A stretch of DNA of 64,000 nt. Origin: Mucilaginibacter pankratovii. GTDB lineage: Bacteria; Bacteroidota; Bacteroidia; Sphingobacteriales; Sphingobacteriaceae. Where the stretch lies: the NCBI RefSeq assembly GCF_014773265.1, contig NZ_JACWMY010000007.1:267956-331955 (forward strand). The letters run 5' to 3'. The position numbers were made by a program, and so were the translations under genes. The notes under the pieces are model-generated. The model was not told the origin of the DNA. It was given only the letters and a program-made list of their open reading frames with translations, and ran no database searches. This document shows positions 60,469-64,000 of this stretch, one piece after another. The stretch's first letter is position 1; each line of letters opens with the position of its first letter.

Positions 60469-61275
60469 ATGAAGACACTAAGACCTTTACTATTTGCCGC
60501 TATTGCTGCAGTTACTTTGTATGCATGTTCCACAGTGCCGCTTACCGGCCGCTCTCAATTATCATTGGTTAGCGATGACCAGATAAACCCTGCGGCAGCA
60601 GCCAGCTACAAAGAATTATTATCAAGCCCATCTACAAAAGTTGTTACCAGCGGCACCGATGCCCAGCGTGTTAAACGCATTGGCGGCCAGTTAGCTGTCG
60701 CTATTGAGAAATATTTAAATGCCAATGGCTATGCCAACCAGTACAGCTTTGCGTGGGAGTTTAACCTGATACAAAGCCCCGAAATTAATGCGTGGTGTAT
60801 GCCTGGCGGTAAAGTTGCTGTTTATAGCGGCTTATTACCGGTAGCACAATCAGATGCGGGTTTAGCCGTTGTTATGGGCCACGAAATTGGCCACGCCATT
60901 GCGCGCCACTCTGCAGAGCGGATGTCTCAGCAACTGGCATTGCAAGCTGGTGGTACAGCCGTTGGTGCCGCAACAGGCAGTAAATCTGCCGCTACCCAGG
61001 CAATTGTAGGCCAGCTTTACGGTGTAGGCGGGCAATTGGCACTATTAAAATATTCCCGTGCACAGGAAACTGAAGCAGACCGTTTAGGTTTAACCTTTAT
61101 GGCTATGGCTGGTTACGATCCACGCCAGGCAGTTGCTTTTTGGCAGCGCATGGCGGCACAAAACAAAGGCGGCAGCCCGCCCGAGTTTTTAAGTACTCAC
61201 CCTTCGGATGCTACCCGTATTGCCAACCTGCAGAGTTTAGTACCTGAGGCATTGAAATATTACAAAGGGAAATAA
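60469..61275 (+). CDS. M48 family metallopeptidase lipoprotein
   Basis: A protein of 268 residues with a lipoprotein signal (TLYAC, Cys20). The zinc motif is HEIGH (His138, Glu139, His142) in VVMGHEIGHAIARHSAERM, and the third ligand is the first Glu of ETEADRLG. NAWCMPGGKVAVYSGLL is also typical for this BepA/LoiP-like branch, which cares for outer-membrane proteins in the periplasm. It follows plsY by 6 bp, so the two share an mRNA. The end has no TPR domain, which makes it closer to LoiP than to BepA. Confidence 0.94.
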   Translation: MKTLRPLLFAAIAAVTLYACSTVPLTGRSQLSLVSDDQINPAAAASYKELLSSPSTKVVTSGTDAQRVKRIGGQLAVAIEKYLNANGYANQYSFAWEFNLIQSPEINAWCMPGGKVAVYSGLLPVAQSDAGLAVVMGHEIGHAIARHSAERMSQQLALQAGGTAVGAATGSKSAATQAIVGQLYGVGGQLALLKYSRAQETEADRLGLTFMAMAGYDPRQAVAFWQRMAAQNKGGSPPEFLSTHPSDATRIANLQSLVPEALKYYKGK

Positions 61276-61298
61276 TCCTTTTCATTAAAAAATTACGT

Positions 61299-61335
61299 AA
61301 AGGTCATAAAGGAGCACAACTTCTTTGTGACCTTT
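61299..61335. repeat. Hairpin AAAGGTCA/TGACCTTT after the M48 gene
   Basis: Perfect 8-bp arms with inner GCACAA/TTGTG words. It may end the M48 mRNA, with TTTT following at 61339-61342; the arms are like a word seen often in intergenic DNA of related bacteria. Confidence 0.45.
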
Positions 61336-61392
61336 GTGCTTTTAACCGGTACCTGTTTAATTCATCGTTGAAATCCTTTATTTGCTGCTTTA

Positions 61393-62142
61393 ATGGCTAC
61401 ATCAAAATCCCGCTTTCTTACCGCTCAATGGAAAAACCTGGTAATGCTGAACTACGAGGTAGACCCGGAGATCTTAAAACCATACCTGCCGGCCGCTACC
61501 GAAATTGACCTTTGGGAAGGTAAAGCATTGGTAAGCATGGTTGGCTTTTTGTTTAAAGAAACAAGTGTGCTGGGCGTTAAATGGCCCTTTCATGTGAATT
61601 TTGAGGAAGTGAACCTGCGTTTTTACGTGCGGCATTATGATGGTAAGGAATGGAAACGGGGAGCCGTGTTTGTGAGCGAAATAGTGCCGAAACTGCTAAT
61701 TACAGTAATTGCCAATACGCTTTACAAAGAGCATTACAGCTGTTTCCCCATGCGGCATTCCATTACTAAGGAGGGGGCCAGCCATACCCAATTTCTGTAC
61801 GAATGGAAAGTAAAAGGCCGTTGGAACAAGCTTGGCGCGACAGTTCGCAACGCCCTTGTTAAAATAGAGCCCGGCAGCGCCGAAGAGTTTATTTTTGAGC
61901 ATTACTGGGGCTATAACCGCCTAACAGATACCAAAACCATGCAGTACCAGGTAGAGCACATCTCCTGGCAAATTGCCGAAGTGAAAGACTCTGTGTTTGA
62001 TGCCGATATAGCCGCTTTGTATGGCGAGGCTTTTGTGCCCTATCTTTCGGTAAAACCATTTTCGGCCTTTTGGGCAAATGGTTCGGATATAGCGGTTAGG
62101 ATGGGGGATAAGCTGGTGGTTGATCCAGTACTTCCAAAATAG
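61393..62142 (+). CDS. DUF2071 (YqjF-like) protein
   Basis: A protein of 249 residues. It starts SRFLTAQWKNLVMLNYEVDPEILKPYLPAATEIDLWEGKALVSMVGFLF, the DUF2071 pattern, and continues with HVNFEEVNLRFYVRH and RGAVFVSEIVPK. There is no signal peptide. The function of the family is not known, although its fold resembles acetoacetate decarboxylase. The last 47 bp overlap the 3' end of pabB on the other strand, an unusually long convergent overlap. Confidence 0.85.
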   Translation: MATSKSRFLTAQWKNLVMLNYEVDPEILKPYLPAATEIDLWEGKALVSMVGFLFKETSVLGVKWPFHVNFEEVNLRFYVRHYDGKEWKRGAVFVSEIVPKLLITVIANTLYKEHYSCFPMRHSITKEGASHTQFLYEWKVKGRWNKLGATVRNALVKIEPGSAEEFIFEHYWGYNRLTDTKTMQYQVEHISWQIAEVKDSVFDADIAALYGEAFVPYLSVKPFSAFWANGSDIAVRMGDKLVVDPVLPK

Positions 62143-63379
62143 CTTTTGCTTTCAGCAGGCATTCTTCGTATTCCCGTTCCGGGTCGGCGTGATAGGTGAT
62201 GGCGCCGCCTGCGTGGAAGGATAAGTATTTTTCTTCGGAATTGTATAGCAGCGTGCGGATCACCACGTTAAAATCAAAATCATCATCGGGACTGAAATAA
62301 CCGATGGCGCCCGAATATACGCCGCGTTTACTGCGTTCGTACTGCTCCATCAACTGCATGGCGCTTATTTTTGGGGCACCTGTCATGCTGCCCATGGGGA
62401 AGGTGTTTTTAACGGCCTCTACAGCGCTTACATCGTCGCGCAGCTCACACACTACTGTCGATACCATTTGATGTACCTGCGTAAAGCTTTGTATGCCAAA
62501 CAGCTCCTCCGTTTTTACCGTACCGGGTTTGGCAGAATGGGTAAGATCGTTGCGCACCAGGTCTACTATCATTACATTTTCCTGCAGCTCTTTTGGGGTG
62601 CTGCGAAGCTCCTGCTTAATGTTTTGATCTATAGCCACGTCCTCATCCCGCCTTGCGGTACCTTTTATGGGTTGAGAGATGAGTTTGCTGCCACGCTTGG
62701 CCAAGAACCTTTCGGGTGAGGCACAGATGATGTAATTTCCTTTCCATTTAAAAAAGCTGGAGAAGGGCGTAGGCGATAGGTTGTTTAGTTTATTGAAGAT
62801 GTAAAGTGGTTCGATATCTGCATTCTCCGCGTAAAACTCCTGGCAAAAATTGGTTACATAAATATCACCGCGAACGATGTGCGCTTTGATCTTCTCAACG
62901 ACCGCTATGTATTCTGCTTTGCTGAAACGGGATTGAATATTTATTGATGGGATGTTATCTTGCAGCGAGGGTTCGAAACTCTCCAGCTGTTTAAAAATTC
63001 CGGTTTCGTCTTCAGCAATTATCTCCACCGTGTTCTTATTGATGGTGATAACAATTTGTGGAGCGAAGAAATAGAGGTCGGGAAAATGGAGCCCGTCCGC
63101 ATTATCCGACGATAAATTTTCCACCTCGTTCTTTAGATCGTATCCCAGGAAACCGGCGATAAAACCCGGATTTTGCCTGCGAAAATTTGCGAGTTTTTCG
63201 AAATTAGTACCACTTTTTGGGTTAATTTCCTCCTTCGTTCCAACCGAGATCAGCGTATCAAATTTACCGTAAGGGTCGGTGTAGTTGTTGCTGTCGAGGT
63301 AGCACACCGTATCAAATGTAGCAGCCCATGCGAGTGCTTTTTGTTTGAATAGCTGTACATCGGTTAGCTCAAATATCAC
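62096..63379 (-). CDS. pabB: Aminodeoxychorismate synthase component I (chorismate-binding)
   Basis: A protein of 427 residues. It makes aminodeoxychorismate from chorismate on the way to folate. The chorismate-binding domain is clear: ICASPERFLAKRGSKLISQPIKGTARRDED, ELQENVMIVDLVRNDL, TFPMGSMTGAPKISAMQLMEQYE and SGAIGYFSPDDDFDFNVVIRTLLY. The PIKGT Lys points to PabB rather than TrpE. The start is GTG at 63379 (MIFELTDVQ), only 4 nt after a -7 box TATCTTTG, so the message may be leaderless. No pabA is near. Confidence 0.92.
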   Translation of the reverse strand: MIFELTDVQLFKQKALAWAATFDTVCYLDSNNYTDPYGKFDTLISVGTKEEINPKSGTNFEKLANFRRQNPGFIAGFLGYDLKNEVENLSSDNADGLHFPDLYFFAPQIVITINKNTVEIIAEDETGIFKQLESFEPSLQDNIPSINIQSRFSKAEYIAVVEKIKAHIVRGDIYVTNFCQEFYAENADIEPLYIFNKLNNLSPTPFSSFFKWKGNYIICASPERFLAKRGSKLISQPIKGTARRDEDVAIDQNIKQELRSTPKELQENVMIVDLVRNDLTHSAKPGTVKTEELFGIQSFTQVHQMVSTVVCELRDDVSAVEAVKNTFPMGSMTGAPKISAMQLMEQYERSKRGVYSGAIGYFSPDDDFDFNVVIRTLLYNSEEKYLSFHAGGAITYHADPEREYEECLLKAKAILEVLDQPPAYPPS

Positions 63380-63383
63380 AGCA

Positions 63384-63391
63384 CAAAGATA
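63384..63391 (-). promoter_or_regulatory. -7 box of pabB (TATCTTTG on minus strand)
   Basis: Exact match, four bases (TGCT) before the GTG start. The same spacing as in gpmI. Confidence 0.5.
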
Positions 63392-63402
63392 AATAACGGA
63401 AA

Positions 63403-63431
63403 AAGAAAAAGGCCCGTTTATAGGAGCCTTT
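63403..63431 (-). terminator. Terminator between the small membrane gene and pabB
   Basis: On the minus strand AAAGGC-12 nt-GCCTTT followed by TTCTTTTTCC; a 6-bp stem with a broken T-run, so it is a weak terminator. Confidence 0.55.
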
Positions 63432-63439
63432 AAAATTTA

Positions 63440-63838
63440 TTAAATATTTCCGGTGTCTTCACTGGAAATCGGGGACGGAACCTCTTCTTTTTCTTTCATC
63501 CAACTGTCAAATCCTGTTTTTTGGTTATGTAGTTTCACAGCCAGGAAAATAGCGGGTAAAATACCCAGTGATAAGTTAACAACAAGATATAGCACAAATA
63601 AAATAAGTATACCGTAAACGTAGTAGCCGAGGCTTTTTAGATCTTCTTCGTATAATTCGTAACCGGAAAGTTTTGTGGCTAACCAACTGGAATATACCAA
63701 CAATGACCAGGAAAGAATACTTATGTAAGAGCGAAAGGCCGGTTCTATAACAGCAATTAAAATAGCGAATAGCACACCAAGCGAACAGCATACTAAAGCG
63801 ATGTAGGAAACGGTTTTGAGGGTGGATGGTTTAAACAT
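63440..63838 (-). CDS. Hypothetical small membrane protein
   Basis: A protein of 132 residues with three to four hydrophobic stretches (ALVCCSLGVLFAILIAVIEPA, SILSWSLLVYSSWLATKL, YYVYGILILFVLYLVVNLSLGILPAIFLAV) and a soluble acidic end (MKEKEEVPSPISSEDTGNI). No family is recognised. It stands 60 bp upstream of pabB on the same strand, with a weak terminator between them. Confidence 0.7.
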   Translation of the reverse strand: MFKPSTLKTVSYIALVCCSLGVLFAILIAVIEPAFRSYISILSWSLLVYSSWLATKLSGYELYEEDLKSLGYYVYGILILFVLYLVVNLSLGILPAIFLAVKLHNQKTGFDSWMKEKEEVPSPISSEDTGNI

Positions 63839-63884
63839 CAGTATAAGTTTAGGGTTTGAATTATAAATATAGCAACATTTAAGT

Positions 63885-64000
63885 GAGTCGTCCTGAAATA
63901 GGTTGACAGATTTTAATGAACTAAATATAATGCTTGTCAGGTAAAACTGGCAAGCATTTTTTGTTGATGAACTGTTTGTGGTGTTTGATAATTTAAGGCC
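63885..64000. mobile_element. Possible end of an insertion sequence at the window edge
   Basis: GTCGTCCTGAAATAGGTTGACAG at 63886-63908 resembles ends of IS3-group elements known in Bacteroidota. A hairpin AATGCTTGTCAG/CTGGCAAGCATT with six T follows at 63929-63964. No transposase is visible before the window ends, so this remains a guess. Confidence 0.25.

Overview
The window looks like chromosome of a Bacteroidota bacterium, most likely family Sphingobacteriaceae and close to Mucilaginibacter (inference). The reasons are: -7 promoter boxes of the Bacteroidota type TAnnTTTG in front of many genes; a ubiE-porT pair (PorT is a type IX secretion protein); the Bacteroidota order nadK - DUF6089 - uppS - bamA - ompH - ompH - murI; menaquinone-type complex I genes; many outer-membrane barrels, SusC/TonB-plug-like pieces and lipoproteins; and few Shine-Dalgarno sites. 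No rRNA or tRNA gene, CRISPR array or complete mobile element was seen.

Layout. 1-7.5 kb: a Gfo/Idh/MocA oxidoreductase cut by the window edge, a divergent SatD-like regulator with DUF3307 behind a striking four-copy operator array, ubiE-porT, then an SDR, YqeY, an alpha/beta hydrolase and a CBS protein. 7.5-11 kb: a DUF885 lipoprotein, a PAS-LuxR regulator with a perfect dyad upstream, and a frameshifted secreted-protein gene. 11-19 kb: NAD kinase and the envelope-biogenesis run (DUF6089, an orphan ExbD, UppS, BamA, two Skp/OmpH chaperones, MurI). 19-31 kb: the membrane arm of complex I (nuoH-N) with two unrelated genes inserted in it, then amt. 31-39 kb: a GH95-like hydrolase, an amidohydrolase, and a minus-strand group encoding a MORN-endonuclease V fusion, a MORN protein, a nitrilase and a sugar-phosphate isomerase-like lipoprotein.

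39-50 kb: long-form amidophosphoribosyltransferase, GH16, LysE, a sugar MFS transporter, dCMP deaminase, CMP kinase, ArfB, an LpxR-like protein and two paralogous barrels, followed by an 0.8 kb block of nested palindromes containing an exact-length tandem duplication. 50-64 kb: ankyrin protein, a carboxypeptidase-regulatory-domain protein, Lon, an ORF6N protein, TPR protein, lipoprotein, GpmI, the DUF4783-nadC-plsY-M48 run, DUF2071, PabB and a small membrane protein.

Most genes are core metabolism, respiration and envelope assembly. Points that stand out are the 29-bp-period operator array before the SatD-like gene, the MORN-EndoV fusion beside its own MORN paralogue, the palindrome block at 49.2-50.0 kb with apparent compensatory changes, the two insertions in nuo that both carry SusC-plug-like motifs, and GTG starts placed directly after -7 boxes (possible leaderless mRNAs). 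Intergenic DNA is rich in short dispersed inverted repeats of several families. All family names come from reading the sequence by eye; no database search was run.
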